A DNA stretch of 64,000 bases. Source: an uncultured Ignavibacteria bacterium (GTDB lineage: Bacteria; Bacteroidota; Ignavibacteria; SZUA-365). The stretch covers positions 1 through 64,000 of the forward strand of contig CAJXVM010000005.1 in assembly GCA_913061095.1 (NCBI GenBank). Reading direction: 5' to 3'. The translations under genes and the position numbers were made by a program. The notes beneath the pieces are model-generated. The model made no database searches, was not told where the DNA came from, and saw only the letters and a list, made by a program, of their open reading frames with translations. Below, one piece after another: positions 48,317 through 58,084 of this stretch; within the stretch, counting starts at the first letter, position 1, and every line of letters starts with the position of its first letter.

Positions 48317-50212
48317 ATGAACGGAATACGATACCTTGTGCCCCTGCTGCTGCTGTGCGCATCCGGCCTGATCGCCGGCGGGCATGGCGACGAGCTATAC
48401 ATGCCGCGTGACATCCGGCGCGCATACGAGAACGGCACCCGCAGCATGACCGGCGTTCCCGGCGAGAACTACTGGCAGAACGAAGCGGATTACAGCATCC
48501 GCGTGCGCATCAAACCGCAGAGCCGCCTGCTCAGCGGCGAGGAGACGATATCCTATCGGAACAACAGTCCCGACACATTGCGCCGTCTGGTGCTCAAACT
48601 GCATCAGAACATGAATCGTCCCACCGCCGCCCGCGGCAGCGCGATAGGCGAGCGCGCCGTCACCGAGGGCATGCTGCTCAGCGAGCTGCAGCTGAACGGC
48701 GCCCCGATCAATCTCGAAGACGGGAATGCGGCGCGCGTCGATGGCGGCAATCTCGTGCTCACACCCTCCGCTCCGCTCCCGCCCGGCGGCAGCGCCGAAA
48801 TTGCGGTGACCTGGGAATTCACCATCCCCGTCGCCACCGGCGAGGGCGGCGGCAATCCCCGCATGGGGATGTATGAAAACGGTTCGATGTTCCTCGCGTA
48901 CTGGTATCCCAAAATGGCGGTGTACGACGACGTGCACGGCTGGGATATGTATTCCTACGAGGGCGAGCATGAATTTTACAATGACTACGGCGACATGAAC
49001 GTCGAGATCGACGTGCCGGAACAGTACGGCGTCTGGGCCACCGGCACGCTCTGGAATCCCGAGGACGTGCTTCGCGCACCGGTGCTCGCGCGCTACCGCA
49101 CGGCACAGGCATCCGACACGGTCGTGCAGATCATCGGCAGGGCGGAAGCGGACGCCCGAAACGCTTTCATCGGAACGGACGGACGCACAACCTGGAAATA
49201 CAGGGCCCGCAATGTCCCGGATTTCGCATTCGGCATCGCGCGCGGGTATCAGTGGGATGCCGTGACGGCGGCCACCGGTGAGCGCCGCGTCTTTGTCGAC
49301 GCCGCGTACGATCCTCTCGCCGAGTCCTTCCGCACCGTGGCGGAGGAGGGACGCATCACCGTGGAGATGCTCTCGAGGGATTTCCCCGGTGTTCCTTTTC
49401 CCTATCCATCCATCACCGTTTTCAACGGCTACTACGGGATGGAATTCCCCATGATCGTCAACGACGGAGAGTTCCCCACGCGCAGGACGAACGTGTACGT
49501 CCATGCGCATGAGATCACACACAGCTACTTTCCCTTCATGGTGGGAATCAACGAAACGCGCTACGCCTGGATGGACGAGGGCATGGCGTATTTCCTGCCG
49601 ATTGACATCCAGAAAAAGCTCTCGAACTACGATCATCTGATCCGTGCCGCGCGCGCGTACGAGCGCTTTGCCGGCCGTGAGATCGATTATCCCCTGGCAA
49701 TTCCGGCCATGGCGGCGGACGGTATGCATCTGCAGATGCTCGCCTACATCAAGCCCGCCGTTGCGTTCGCCGTGCTCCGCGACCTGATGGGCGAAAAGAA
49801 GTTCACCGAGGCGCTGAAGGAATTCATCCGCCGCTGGGAAGGGAAGCATCCGCTGCCGTGGGATTTCTTCCACACGTTCAATCACGTGAATGAAGAGAGC
49901 CTGAACTGGTTCTGGAACCCATGGTTCTTTGAATTCGGCTGGCCCGACCTCGCAATCGAACGCGTGGACCGGGAAGCAGCCCATACCACGATCACGGTTC
50001 GGAAGAAAGGACAGTTGCCCGTTCCCGTTCGCATGCGCATCATGCTCGAGGGCGGACAGACAAAAGACATCGAGCAGAGTGCGGCGGTGTGGAAACAGGG
50101 TGGTGACCAGGTGCAGTTCCGTCTCGATCACGATGTGCCGATTCACTCGATCCGGCTCGGAGCCGACTGGATACCCGACTCAGATCCCTCCGACAACGAA
50201 TGGACGCCCTGA
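48317..50212 (+). CDS. exported M1-family (gluzincin) metallopeptidase
   Basis: A 631-residue protein; ATG 48317 directly precedes a signal peptide (NGIRYLVPLLLLCASGLIAGG). The zinc site is HEITH (398-402) with the third ligand E421 in WMDEGMAYF, exactly 18 residues between. The exopeptidase loop is YYGMEFPMI, in place of the classical GAMEN. An N-terminal beta-domain (residues about 40-290) precedes it, as in M1 enzymes. It should cleave N-terminal residues from peptides in the periplasm or at the surface. There is no sorting domain. The neighbours are uncharacterised. Confidence 0.93.
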   Translation: MNGIRYLVPLLLLCASGLIAGGHGDELYMPRDIRRAYENGTRSMTGVPGENYWQNEADYSIRVRIKPQSRLLSGEETISYRNNSPDTLRRLVLKLHQNMNRPTAARGSAIGERAVTEGMLLSELQLNGAPINLEDGNAARVDGGNLVLTPSAPLPPGGSAEIAVTWEFTIPVATGEGGGNPRMGMYENGSMFLAYWYPKMAVYDDVHGWDMYSYEGEHEFYNDYGDMNVEIDVPEQYGVWATGTLWNPEDVLRAPVLARYRTAQASDTVVQIIGRAEADARNAFIGTDGRTTWKYRARNVPDFAFGIARGYQWDAVTAATGERRVFVDAAYDPLAESFRTVAEEGRITVEMLSRDFPGVPFPYPSITVFNGYYGMEFPMIVNDGEFPTRRTNVYVHAHEITHSYFPFMVGINETRYAWMDEGMAYFLPIDIQKKLSNYDHLIRAARAYERFAGREIDYPLAIPAMAADGMHLQMLAYIKPAVAFAVLRDLMGEKKFTEALKEFIRRWEGKHPLPWDFFHTFNHVNEESLNWFWNPWFFEFGWPDLAIERVDREAAHTTITVRKKGQLPVPVRMRIMLEGGQTKDIEQSAAVWKQGGDQVQFRLDHDVPIHSIRLGADWIPDSDPSDNEWTP

Positions 50213-50380
50213 CACCGGGTGGCGAGACCCTGCCGTGACACCAGGCGGTGACGCCGGGCGGTTACGCCATGCGGTAAATTCGTGGGGTGACACCGTGTCG
50301 TGAGCCGGGCGGATACCATAGCAGACGCAAATACGCTGATGCAACGAAACACGAATCGATTGAAAAGCAGGAGCAGAAAG
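50213..50380. other. gap with degenerate GTGACACC repeats
   Basis: Several degenerate copies of GTGACACCGGGCGG-like units (about 50213-50312) lie between the M1 peptidase and the lipoprotein gene. No hairpin or gene is clear. They might be decayed intergenic repeats. Confidence 0.45.
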
Positions 50381-51193
50381 ATGAAACGATGCCTCTGGAT
50401 ACTGACAACACTGCTCATGATGGGATTTGCCGCCTCCGGCTGCAACGCCACCGGTGACGGGATACCGATATTCGGCAACCGCATCGAGGGTTCGGGAAGC
50501 CGGAGCGAAGAGGTGCGCAGCTTCGACGGACTGCGTGGCGTGCATCTCGCCACGATCGGCGAGCTGCGCGTGGAACTCGGCGACCGCGACGAACTCACGA
50601 TCAGTACGGACGACAACCTGCTCGAGTATTTCGAAACCGAGGTGCGCGACGGTATTCTGCGCATCGACGTGAGGGACGGCACCAGCCTGCACACGAAATC
50701 GGATGTGCGCTTTCACCTCGTCATCCGAACGCTGGAATCCGTACGGGCCAGCAGCAGCGGTGATATTCTCATCAAGCGCTTTGACGCACCTGAGGTGGAT
50801 ATCACGCTGAGCAGTTCCGGTGACGTCCATGTGCGCGAGGGGAAGGGAGAGCGTGTGCGCATGAATCTCAGCAGTTCCGGTGATCTCGAGATGCAGACGC
50901 TCATCGCGCGGGAGCTGACGGCGGAGCTGAGCAGTTCCGGAGATGTGGACATCAAGCGCGGGCGTGTCGAAGAGCAGGAGGTTGCGATCAGCAGTTCGGG
51001 CGATTACGATGCGCTGGGGCTTGAAAGCCGTATTGCGACGGTACGCATCAGCAGCAGCGGTGATGCTCACCTATGGGTGACCGAACGTCTGCGGGCCGCC
51101 ACGAGCAGCAGCGGTTCGATTTACTATCGCGGCGATCCGCAGAGCGTGCAGGCGAAGGAGAGCAGCTCCGGCGACGTCGTGCGGATGGACTGA
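50381..51193 (+). CDS. GIN-domain (DUF2807) lipoprotein
   Basis: A 270-residue lipoprotein; ATG follows AGGAG. Lipobox MGFAASGC. The mature part has the head-domain pattern SFDGLRGVHLATIGELRVELGDRDELTISTDDN, followed by eight or so SSSGD turns (ASSSGDILI, LSSSGDVHV, LSSSGDLEM, LSSSGDVDI, ISSSGDYDA, ISSSGDAHL). These are the stacked turns of a beta-helix; the GIN domain has this fold. It sits on the periplasmic side of a membrane. The function of the family is unknown; it is common in FCB bacteria. Confidence 0.88.
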   Translation: MKRCLWILTTLLMMGFAASGCNATGDGIPIFGNRIEGSGSRSEEVRSFDGLRGVHLATIGELRVELGDRDELTISTDDNLLEYFETEVRDGILRIDVRDGTSLHTKSDVRFHLVIRTLESVRASSSGDILIKRFDAPEVDITLSSSGDVHVREGKGERVRMNLSSSGDLEMQTLIARELTAELSSSGDVDIKRGRVEEQEVAISSSGDYDALGLESRIATVRISSSGDAHLWVTERLRAATSSSGSIYYRGDPQSVQAKESSSGDVVRMD

Positions 51194-51221
51194 ACCTGCC
51201 TCACGCGCAGTGCGCGCACTG

Positions 51222-51251
51222 TTGACTTGTAACATCGGCAGATTGTATATT
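51222..51251 (+). promoter_or_regulatory. promoter of tRNA-Phe
   Basis: TTGACT at 51222-51227 and TATATT at 51246-51251 are 18 bases apart and 15 bases before the tRNA 5-prime end. Confidence 0.7.
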
Positions 51252-51266
51252 AAATACTCTGTCGAC

Positions 51267-51339
51267 GGACAGGTAGCTCAGTTGGTAGAGCAATGGACTG
51301 AAAATCCATGTGTCGGCGGTTCGATTCCGCCCCTGTCCA
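51267..51339 (+). tRNA. tRNA-Phe (GAA)
   Basis: A complete 73-base cloverleaf: acceptor GGACAGG/CCTGTCC, D-arm GCTC/GAGC, anticodon arm ATGGA/TCCAT with loop CTGAAAA (anticodon GAA), T-arm GGCGG/CCGCC with loop TTCGATT, and discriminator A. CCA is not encoded. A terminator follows within ten bases. Confidence 0.98.
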
Positions 51340-51345
51340 CCCCGA

Positions 51346-51377
51346 GGCCGTCTTTTCCACCGGGAAGACGGCCTTTT
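51346..51377 (+). terminator. terminator of tRNA-Phe
   Basis: A 9-bp stem (GGCCGTCTT at 51346-51354 with its complement 51365-51373) is followed by TTTTCTT. Confidence 0.85.
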
Positions 51378-51481
51378 CTTGTGTGGTCAGTCCTGCCGCC
51401 GCGATGCGGCATTGACCTGCGATTGCGTACTGACATCCGTATATTATTGATGACTTGTCATGCTGAATCGAGGAGGATTTC

Positions 51482-52261
51482 ATGAGACCGTACGTCGTTG
51501 CCGGAAACTGGAAGTTGAACACGGATGTGAAGAGTGCCGCTGAGCTTGCCATGGGTATTCGTGACGGCATGCAGGGGCGTCACCGTGACGACGCTGTGCG
51601 TGTCGTGCTGTGTCCCCCGTATCCCATGCTCGGTGTCGTCCGTGACGCCATCGCGGGCACGGTAATCGGTCTCGGAGCGCAGAACATGTATCCCGAAGAC
51701 AGTGGCGCGTACACCGGTGAGGTGTCGGCGCCGATGCTGCGCTCGGTCGGCTGCACGCATGTCATTCTCGGTCACTCCGAGCGGCGGCAGTATTTCAACG
51801 AACGTGACGCCTTCATCAACAAAAAGGCGCATCAGGCATTTGCGCACGATCTCGTTCCCATCGTCTGCGTGGGTGAAACGCTCGAGCAGCGCGAAGCGGG
51901 CGTCACCTCCTCGGTTATCGACATCCAGGTCAGACAGTGCCTGGCGGGTCTCACCGCCGAGCAGGTCAGGCGGATGATCATCGCCTACGAACCTGTCTGG
52001 GCGATCGGCACCGGCAGAACCGCCACCCCCGGGCAGGCCCAGGAAGTGCACGCAGCCATCCGCGCGCTCGCTGCCGAATTGTATGGTGATGAGACAGCGG
52101 ATGCGCTGGTGATCCAGTACGGCGGTTCCGTCAAACCGGATAATGCGGCAGACCTGTTCATGCAGGAGGATGTCGACGGCGGACTGATCGGTGGCGCGAG
52201 CCTGAAACCGGATCAGTTTCTCGCCATTATCGCCGCCGCCGCAGAGCGATCAGGGTCGTGA
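51482..52261 (+). CDS. tpiA: triosephosphate isomerase
   Basis: A 259-residue glycolytic enzyme that interconverts dihydroxyacetone phosphate and glyceraldehyde 3-phosphate. Catalytic residues are K11 in GNWKLN, H98 in LGHSERR and E170 in IAYEPVWAIGTG, with the phosphate loop IQYGGSVKPDN and GLIGGASLKP. Length is normal. ATG at 51482 follows GAGGAT. It is monocistronic as far as can be seen. Confidence 0.98.
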   Translation: MRPYVVAGNWKLNTDVKSAAELAMGIRDGMQGRHRDDAVRVVLCPPYPMLGVVRDAIAGTVIGLGAQNMYPEDSGAYTGEVSAPMLRSVGCTHVILGHSERRQYFNERDAFINKKAHQAFAHDLVPIVCVGETLEQREAGVTSSVIDIQVRQCLAGLTAEQVRRMIIAYEPVWAIGTGRTATPGQAQEVHAAIRALAAELYGDETADALVIQYGGSVKPDNAADLFMQEDVDGGLIGGASLKPDQFLAIIAAAAERSGS

Positions 52262-52338
52262 TGCCGGGCATCGGAGCGTCTAAGCTGTTGAAATAAAAGG
52301 GTTTCCGGTGTCCGTGGTACCCGTTCTTCACCTTGACT

Positions 52339-52366
52339 TTGGACGCCCAAACTCCTACTTTATATG
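52339..52366 (+). promoter_or_regulatory. possible promoter of the uppS-bamA operon
   Basis: TTGGAC at 52339-52344 and TATATG at 52361-52366 are 16 bases apart, 34 bases before the uppS start. An overlapping TTGACT at 52333 has too long a spacing (22). Confidence 0.4.
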
Positions 52367-52400
52367 ATCTTCATTCCTGAGTGACCGAAAGAGGTTGATT

Positions 52401-53237
52401 TTGGCTTATTTCTCGAACAGGAAAGACCGGACCTCCCCGGAGATCGAAGCGATCAAGGCTTCCGGGAGCATTCCCGAGCATATCGCGATCATCATGGACG
52501 GCAACGGGCGGTGGGCGAAATCCCGCGGGAAATCCCGCGTTTTCGGGCATCGTGAGGGTGTTCGGTCGGTTCGTGAGATCGTGGAATCCAGTGCTCGCAT
52601 CGGCGTGAAACACCTCACGCTGTACACGTTTTCCACCGAGAACTGGAAGCGGCCGAAGGATGAAGTATCCACCCTCATGCGCCTGCTCGTCACGTCGCTG
52701 CGTCAGGAACTCGATAATCTGCATGAGAACAACGTCCGTTTCATGATCATCGGTGATCATTCCCGTCTCCCGGTCGATGCACAGAAAGAAATCGACCGTG
52801 CGATTGCGCGGACACGCAACAACACGGGACTGACACTGAATCTGGCGCTCAGCTACAGCGGGCGGTGGGACATTGTGCGCGCCGTTCGCAAAATCGCTCT
52901 CGAGGCGCGCAGCGGGAAGATCTCTCCCGAAGACGTCGATGAGGATCTGATCGCAGCCCATCTCTCCACCGCCGCCCTCCCCGATCCCGACCTGCTCATC
53001 CGTACCAGCGGTGAGCTGCGTCTGAGCAACTTCCTTCTCTGGGAACTCGCATACACCGAACTCTATATAAGTGACTGTTTCTGGCCGGAATTCCGTACAC
53101 CGGAGCTCTGTGACGCCATCCGCGCGTATCAGAAGCGCGAACGTCGCTATGGTCAGGTCAGCGAACAGATCCAGGAAAAGACCGGTCGGCTCACTTCTCT
53201 CAACGAAGAACGTATTAATGCTGTTACGAGTCTCTAA
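52401..53237 (+). CDS. uppS: isoprenyl transferase (undecaprenyl diphosphate synthase)
   Basis: A 278-residue cis-prenyltransferase that makes the undecaprenyl carrier for peptidoglycan and other envelope polymers. The start is TTG at 52401, six bases after AAAGAGG; a TTG at 52395 is too close to it. Motifs are [11 protein letters not shown] (D33), [37 protein letters not shown] and the C-terminal [27 protein letters not shown]. Its end overlaps bamA by 20 bases. Confidence 0.97.
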   Translation: MAYFSNRKDRTSPEIEAIKASGSIPEHIAIIMDGNGRWAKSRGKSRVFGHREGVRSVREIVESSARIGVKHLTLYTFSTENWKRPKDEVSTLMRLLVTSLRQELDNLHENNVRFMIIGDHSRLPVDAQKEIDRAIARTRNNTGLTLNLALSYSGRWDIVRAVRKIALEARSGKISPEDVDEDLIAAHLSTAALPDPDLLIRTSGELRLSNFLLWELAYTELYISDCFWPEFRTPELCDAIRAYQKRERRYGQVSEQIQEKTGRLTSLNEERINAVTSL

Positions 53238-55599
53238 ACGCATTCTCCTCCCGGTGCTCGCGCTGAGCGTCTTCGCCGGTGTGCAGGCGTACGCCCAGGA
53301 GAATCCCGCCCAGCGCAGCTTCAGGATTCTTGGCATCTCCGTTGAGGGGAATGTCACATCCGATGCATCAACCATTATCCTTACGTCGGGCCTGCGCACG
53401 GGAGACCAGATCACCGTGCCCGGCGATGCCACACAGAAAGCAATAAGCAATCTCTGGGATCTTCGCCTGTTTTCCGATGTTCAGCTGTTGATCGACCGCA
53501 GCGTGGGAGACGGCATCTATCTCAAAATCAAGGTCGAGGAATACCCCCGTCTCGAGCGCATCACCATTTCCGGGAACGACGAGTTCAGCGAAGAAGATAT
53601 TGAAGGGAAAATCGGGCTGATCAAGGGGCAGATCCTTCGTCCCACCGATTTCAATCGCATCAAGCGAAAGCTGATGAAGTCCTACGAGGAAGAGGGATAC
53701 CTGCTGGCGGATGTTCAGCTGAAGACGGATATCCTCAATGTGCAGGATAACCGCTCCGAACTGATCGTCGATATCGAGGAAGGACCGGAAGTGACAGTGA
53801 AGCGCATTACCTTCTCCGGCAACGAGACCTTCGACGACGGCGACCTGCGCGGCGCGATGGACGAAACCTCGGAGTCCAGCTGGTGGAAATTCTGGAGCAG
53901 TGCGCATTTCGACCGTGAGGCCTACCGCAAGGACAAGGAACTGATCATCGCCAAGTACCGCGAGGAAGGGTTTCTCGATGCCCGCATCCTCAATGATTCG
54001 ATCTGGTACAGCGACGACAAGCGCGAGATGTACATCAACATCGACGTCGAGGAGGGACAGCGCAGTTACGTGCGCAATATCATCTGGAAAGGCAACACGG
54101 TGTATCCCGACTCGCTGCTGAGCGAACGGCTGGGTTTCGAGCGCGGAGACGTGTTCAACATGAAGCTCTTCGAGGAAAACCTGCGCGGCAATCCCGATCA
54201 GACCGATGTCGGCTCGCTGTATCTCGACAACGGCTACCTGCGTTTCTTCGCGATGGACGAGCGGCTGCGGGTCGCGCCCGATTCGGTCGACGTGGTGATC
54301 AACGTGCAGGAGAACAACAAGTCGCGCATCGGACATGTGTACATCCGCGGCAACAACAAGACGCATGACAAGGTCATCCGACGGGTGCTGTACACCATGC
54401 CGGGCGACTATTTCAACCGTTCCGCCATCATCCGCAGCATCCGCGAACTCGCGACGCTGAACTATTTCAATCCCGAGACGATCCGTCCCGAGCCTTCGAT
54501 GGTCAACGATTCGACGGTGGACATCATCTACTCGGTGGAGGAACGTTCCAGTGACACCTTCAACGCGTCGGTCGGGTACAGCGGCACCTTTGGTGCGACC
54601 GGCGCCTTCGGACTGACATTCAACAATTTCAATATTGCCGAACCGTTCCGCGGGGGGGCCGGCCAGGTGCTGAATTTCACCTGGCAGTTCGGCGAGGCAT
54701 CGCGCTTCCGGATTTTCTCGCTGTCCTTCACCGAACCCTGGTTCATGGACACGCCGACGTCGATCGGGTTCTCGCTGTACGACGAGCGGCAGCAGTATGC
54801 GTTCGACATGCGCCGCACGGGTGCCTCGATCAACCTCGGCCGCCGCTTCCGCTGGCCCGACGACTTCACACGCGGTGACTGGTTCCTCCGCTTCCAGGAG
54901 CTCGACGTCAAGGACGGCGGCAGCTTCTACGATACCGGAAATTACACGCAGGTGAGCCTGACGCAGGTCATGTCCCGCAATTCGCTCGACAGTCCGATTT
55001 TCCCCAGCGCCGGTTCCCGCGTCGCGCTGACGACGGAAATCAGCGGTGGTTTTCTGCCCGGGTCGGTCGACTATCACAAGCATCAGCTCGAGTTCAAATG
55101 GTTCACGCCGCTGATGCGCATCGCGGATCAGAATCGCCTGACACTGTATACCGGCACCGAGTTCGGCATCGTCAAGGGATTCACGTCGGATTCCTACCTG
55201 CCGCCGCTTGAGTATTATTTCATGGGTGGCAACGGACTGCAGTATCAGACCATGCCTCTGCGCGGATACGAAGACCGCAGCATCGGTCCCCGCGTGCAGG
55301 GTTTGATCACCGGTGGCACGCTGTATGCGCATTATGTCGCCGAGCTGCGTTTCGCGCTGACGCTCAATCCCATGCCGCTGTACGTGCTCGGCTTTGCCGA
55401 GGCGGGAAATGTCTGGCTGGATGAGCGTTTTCTCGATCCCTTCGATCTCAAGCGCAGCGCCGGGCTCGGAGCGCGTCTGCTCATCCAGGGTGTCGGCCTG
55501 ATCGGTTTCGACTACGGGTATGGCTTCGACGACGTCGAGCCGCTCGACGGAGAGCCCGACGGCTGGCATTTCCATTTCCAATTCGGACGCGGTTTTTGA
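53218..55599 (+). CDS. bamA: outer membrane assembly factor BamA
   Basis: A 793-residue Omp85 protein; the ATG overlaps uppS by 20 bases. Signal peptide [19 protein letters not shown]. About five POTRA domains (residues 25-400: [105 protein letters not shown]) precede a 16-strand barrel. [11 protein letters not shown] matches the conserved (V/I)RGY lid-loop motif. The last residue is F (QFGRGF). It inserts barrels into the outer membrane and is essential. Seven G in a row occur within the barrel coding region at about 54654. Confidence 0.97.
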   Translation: MLLRVSKRILLPVLALSVFAGVQAYAQENPAQRSFRILGISVEGNVTSDASTIILTSGLRTGDQITVPGDATQKAISNLWDLRLFSDVQLLIDRSVGDGIYLKIKVEEYPRLERITISGNDEFSEEDIEGKIGLIKGQILRPTDFNRIKRKLMKSYEEEGYLLADVQLKTDILNVQDNRSELIVDIEEGPEVTVKRITFSGNETFDDGDLRGAMDETSESSWWKFWSSAHFDREAYRKDKELIIAKYREEGFLDARILNDSIWYSDDKREMYINIDVEEGQRSYVRNIIWKGNTVYPDSLLSERLGFERGDVFNMKLFEENLRGNPDQTDVGSLYLDNGYLRFFAMDERLRVAPDSVDVVINVQENNKSRIGHVYIRGNNKTHDKVIRRVLYTMPGDYFNRSAIIRSIRELATLNYFNPETIRPEPSMVNDSTVDIIYSVEERSSDTFNASVGYSGTFGATGAFGLTFNNFNIAEPFRGGAGQVLNFTWQFGEASRFRIFSLSFTEPWFMDTPTSIGFSLYDERQQYAFDMRRTGASINLGRRFRWPDDFTRGDWFLRFQELDVKDGGSFYDTGNYTQVSLTQVMSRNSLDSPIFPSAGSRVALTTEISGGFLPGSVDYHKHQLEFKWFTPLMRIADQNRLTLYTGTEFGIVKGFTSDSYLPPLEYYFMGGNGLQYQTMPLRGYEDRSIGPRVQGLITGGTLYAHYVAELRFALTLNPMPLYVLGFAEAGNVWLDERFLDPFDLKRSAGLGARLLIQGVGLIGFDYGYGFDDVEPLDGEPDGWHFHFQFGRGF

Positions 55600-55657
55600 T
55601 ATATTTGTCGTAATACGCAAACACGATTCTTCTCATAGCACAAGCACAGAGGTCATT

Positions 55658-56191
55658 GTGAAACCTATGCATCTTCTCCTGACGGCGGCGTGCATGCTGC
55701 TTCTTGTCAGCAGCGCCGGCGCGCAGGCCCTCAAACTCGGTTACGTGGACTCCCAGAAAATCTTTGAAGGACTGCCCGAGGCGAAAGAAGCCCAGGATCA
55801 GCTCGACGCACGCCTCCAGGTCTGGCAGGACAGTCTGGACATGCTCAGCAAGCAGTACCTCCAGGAGTTTGAGGCCTATCAGTCCCAGCAGGGCATGATG
55901 TCGGAGACCGCCAAGGAAGAGAAACAGCAGGAGCTGCTGGCGCTGCAGCAGGTGGTGCAGGAGTACCGCACGGCGAAGTTCGGGCAGGGCGGCGAGGCCG
56001 CGCGAATGCGCCAGAGCGTGCTCGCGCCGCTGCAGGACAAAGTCCTGAAGGCCATTCGCGAAGTGGCAAAAGAAGAGGGTCTGAATTTTGTCTTTGACAA
56101 GATCGAGGATGCTTCCATGCTGCTGTACGCGGAAGAGAAATTCGACTACACGTTCAAGGTCCTTGACAATCTGAAACGAGGGTCAAAGTAA
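55658..56191 (+). CDS. Skp/OmpH-family periplasmic chaperone (first copy)
   Basis: A 177-residue protein from a GTG start with GAGG upstream; an ATG three codons later is possible. Signal peptide MHLLLTAACMLLLVSSAGAQ. The mature N-terminus LKLGYVDSQKIFEGLPEAKEAQDQL is the OmpH signature. A long charged helix (QVWQDSLDMLSKQYLQEFEAYQSQQ) forms the tentacle, then LNFVFDKIEDASMLLYAEEKFDYTFKVLDNL. The family holds unfolded outer-membrane proteins as trimers. It is between bamA and a second copy, the classical order. Confidence 0.92.
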   Translation: MKPMHLLLTAACMLLLVSSAGAQALKLGYVDSQKIFEGLPEAKEAQDQLDARLQVWQDSLDMLSKQYLQEFEAYQSQQGMMSETAKEEKQQELLALQQVVQEYRTAKFGQGGEAARMRQSVLAPLQDKVLKAIREVAKEEGLNFVFDKIEDASMLLYAEEKFDYTFKVLDNLKRGSK

Positions 56192-56215
56192 CACGTTGTA
56201 TCAGTGAGGAAACCC

Positions 56216-56923
56216 ATGAACAGGTTCATGCTTGCAGGATTGATGGTTGTGCTGTTTGCCGCGGCGATCAGGCCGGCGGCCGCCCAGCAGAACATCGCAT
56301 ATGTGGATATTGCCGCCATCATGAAGGAGCTGCCCGAGTCACAGGAGGCCCAGCGAATGCTGGATGCCATGGTCGACAAGTGGCAAGCCGAACTCCAGGA
56401 AATGGAGGAAGAATGGCAGATGATGTTCAACGACTACGACAAGCGCAAACTGATTCTCACCGAACAGGGACGCGCGAAGGCGGAGCGCGAGCTGCAGGAG
56501 CTCGATGCGCGCATCATGCAGTATCGTGATGAGAAATTCGGCCAGGACGGCCAGCTGTTTCAGGAAGAAGACCGCCTCATGCGTCCGATCCAGGACCTGG
56601 TGTTTTCGCAGGTCCAGGAGCTGGCGCAGGAGAGGGGCTTCGATTACGTGTTCGACAAGAGCGGCGGTGTCATGATCATCTACGCGAAAGATGAATATGA
56701 CCTGACCAAGGAGGCGATCGAGCGTATCAAGTCGTATCTGCCCGCACGCGAGGCTCCCGGCGATGCAGCCCAGGGCCAGCCTGGCGGTGGTGTCGGCGGC
56801 GGTGTCGGCGGTGCCGGCGATCGCACTCCGACAGGACGCACGCCTCCTCCATCCACTCCCCCGCGTTCGCCTGATGAGCGGACGGATCCTGACGGTACGA
56901 TCGATTCAGATCGTCCACGGTAA
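56216..56923 (+). CDS. Skp/OmpH-family periplasmic chaperone (second copy)
   Basis: A 235-residue protein; ATG at 56216 follows GAGGAAA. Signal peptide AGLMVVLFAAAIRPAAAQ. QNIAYVDIAAIMKELPESQEAQRMLDAMV parallels the first copy, with the long helix and FDYVFDKSGGVMIIYAKDEYDLTKEAIERI. It differs by a disordered C-terminal tail of about 55 residues (QGQPGGGVGGGVGG, RTPPPSTPPRSPDERTD). Two adjacent Skp copies are common in FCB bacteria; specialisation is possible. It precedes lpxD by 14 bases. Confidence 0.92.
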   Translation: MNRFMLAGLMVVLFAAAIRPAAAQQNIAYVDIAAIMKELPESQEAQRMLDAMVDKWQAELQEMEEEWQMMFNDYDKRKLILTEQGRAKAERELQELDARIMQYRDEKFGQDGQLFQEEDRLMRPIQDLVFSQVQELAQERGFDYVFDKSGGVMIIYAKDEYDLTKEAIERIKSYLPAREAPGDAAQGQPGGGVGGGVGGAGDRTPTGRTPPPSTPPRSPDERTDPDGTIDSDRPR

Positions 56924-56937
56924 GGGGCCCCGATATC

Positions 56938-58005
56938 GTGACAAAGACACTGAAAGAGATTGCAGAAATTCTCGGCGCGGAACTCCAAGGAGATCCGCGT
57001 CGGGAAATTTCCGGTCTCGCGCCGATCGAGGATGCGGTGGAGGGAGAGCTCACGTTTCTCGCAAACAAGAAATACCAGAAATATCTTTCGACCACGCGCG
57101 CATCGGCGGTGATCGCCGCGCCGCATACCGAGGTGCCGACTGACAGGCTCGCCGTTCTGCGCCTGGAAGACCCCTATCTCGGATTCGTGATGGCGCTTCG
57201 CGCCTTCCATCCCTGGAAGCGATATGCAGCGCCGGGTATACACGACAGCAGTGTCGTCGATCCCAGTGCCGTACTCGGAGAGGATGTCACGATTGGTGCG
57301 AACACCGTGGTCGGACGCAATGCGCGCATCGGTGCCCGTTCGGTCATCGCCGATGGAACGGTCGTCCGCGACGGTGTCATCATCGGCGAAGACTGCCTCG
57401 TATATCCCAACGTTTCTCTGCTCGACGGCACGCAGATCGGCAGTCGCGTCATCATTCACGCCGGAGCGACGCTCGGAAGCGACGGCTTCGGTTTCGCGCC
57501 ACATGAGGGCATCTACGAGAAAATTCCCCAGGTCGGCCATGTCATTGTGGAAGACGATGTGGAAATCGGCGCGAACTGCGCCATCGATCGCGGGACCATC
57601 GGTCCGACACTGATCCGCAAAGGCGCGAAGCTCGACAACCTGATCCAGATCGCGCACAACGTCGAGGTCGGCGAGCACACTGTCATCGCGGCTCAGACCG
57701 GGATCTCCGGCAGCACGGTACTCGGGCATCACGTCATTCTGGCGGGACAGGTCGGTCTCGTCGGACATATCGAGATCGGCGACCGCGTTACCGTCGGCGC
57801 ACAGGCGGGCGTTTCGAAGGACCTCGGCGGCGAAGGAACAATGTATCGCGGCACGCCCGCGCGCGAGATTCACGAGGAGCTTCGGCTCGAGGCCGCCCTG
57901 CGGCATCTCCCCGATCTGATCCGGACAGTGCGCAAGCAGGAAAGCCGCATTGCCGAACTGGAAGCGGCGCTCGATGAGGCCATCGAACAGCGCGAGGCGA
58001 AATAG
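56938..58005 (+). CDS. lpxD: UDP-3-O-acyl-glucosamine N-acyltransferase
   Basis: A 355-residue enzyme of lipid A synthesis, adding the second acyl chain to UDP-3-O-acylglucosamine. The N-terminal uridine-binding domain (LKEIAEILGAELQGDPRREISGLAPIEDA) is followed by left-handed hexapeptide repeats (IGANTVVGRNARIGARSVIADGTVV, IGSRVIIHAGATLGSDGFGFAP) with the catalytic H240 (LIQIAHNVEVGEH). The C-terminal helix QESRIAELEAALDEA resembles the trimer coiled coil. Start is GTG. It ends the envelope operon; a terminator follows. Confidence 0.97.
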   Translation: MTKTLKEIAEILGAELQGDPRREISGLAPIEDAVEGELTFLANKKYQKYLSTTRASAVIAAPHTEVPTDRLAVLRLEDPYLGFVMALRAFHPWKRYAAPGIHDSSVVDPSAVLGEDVTIGANTVVGRNARIGARSVIADGTVVRDGVIIGEDCLVYPNVSLLDGTQIGSRVIIHAGATLGSDGFGFAPHEGIYEKIPQVGHVIVEDDVEIGANCAIDRGTIGPTLIRKGAKLDNLIQIAHNVEVGEHTVIAAQTGISGSTVLGHHVILAGQVGLVGHIEIGDRVTVGAQAGVSKDLGGEGTMYRGTPAREIHEELRLEAALRHLPDLIRTVRKQESRIAELEAALDEAIEQREAK

Positions 58006-58032
58006 GCTCCGTCCCCCGAAATCAGACTGAAG

Positions 58033-58060
58033 AAGCGAATGTTACCGTTCGCTTTTTTTT
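58033..58060 (+). terminator. terminator of the envelope operon
   Basis: A 7-bp stem (AAGCGAA at 58033-58039 with TTCGCTT at 58048-58054) and an 8-base loop, with eight T following (58053-58060), past lpxD. Confidence 0.82.
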
Positions 58061-58084
58061 ATCCCGATAATCGAGAGGAATATC

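Noticed and set aside
50213-50312. Operator or riboswitch from the GTGACACC repeats
   Set aside because: Units are degenerate and unevenly spaced, with no stable pairing. Listed only as a gap with degenerate repeats.
51412-51445. Promoter for tpiA (TTGACC ... TATATT)
   Set aside because: The spacing is 22 bases, too long for a sigma70-type promoter.
53368-55620. 750-codon minus-strand frame antisense to bamA
   Set aside because: No domain is seen in it, while the plus strand has POTRA and barrel motifs.
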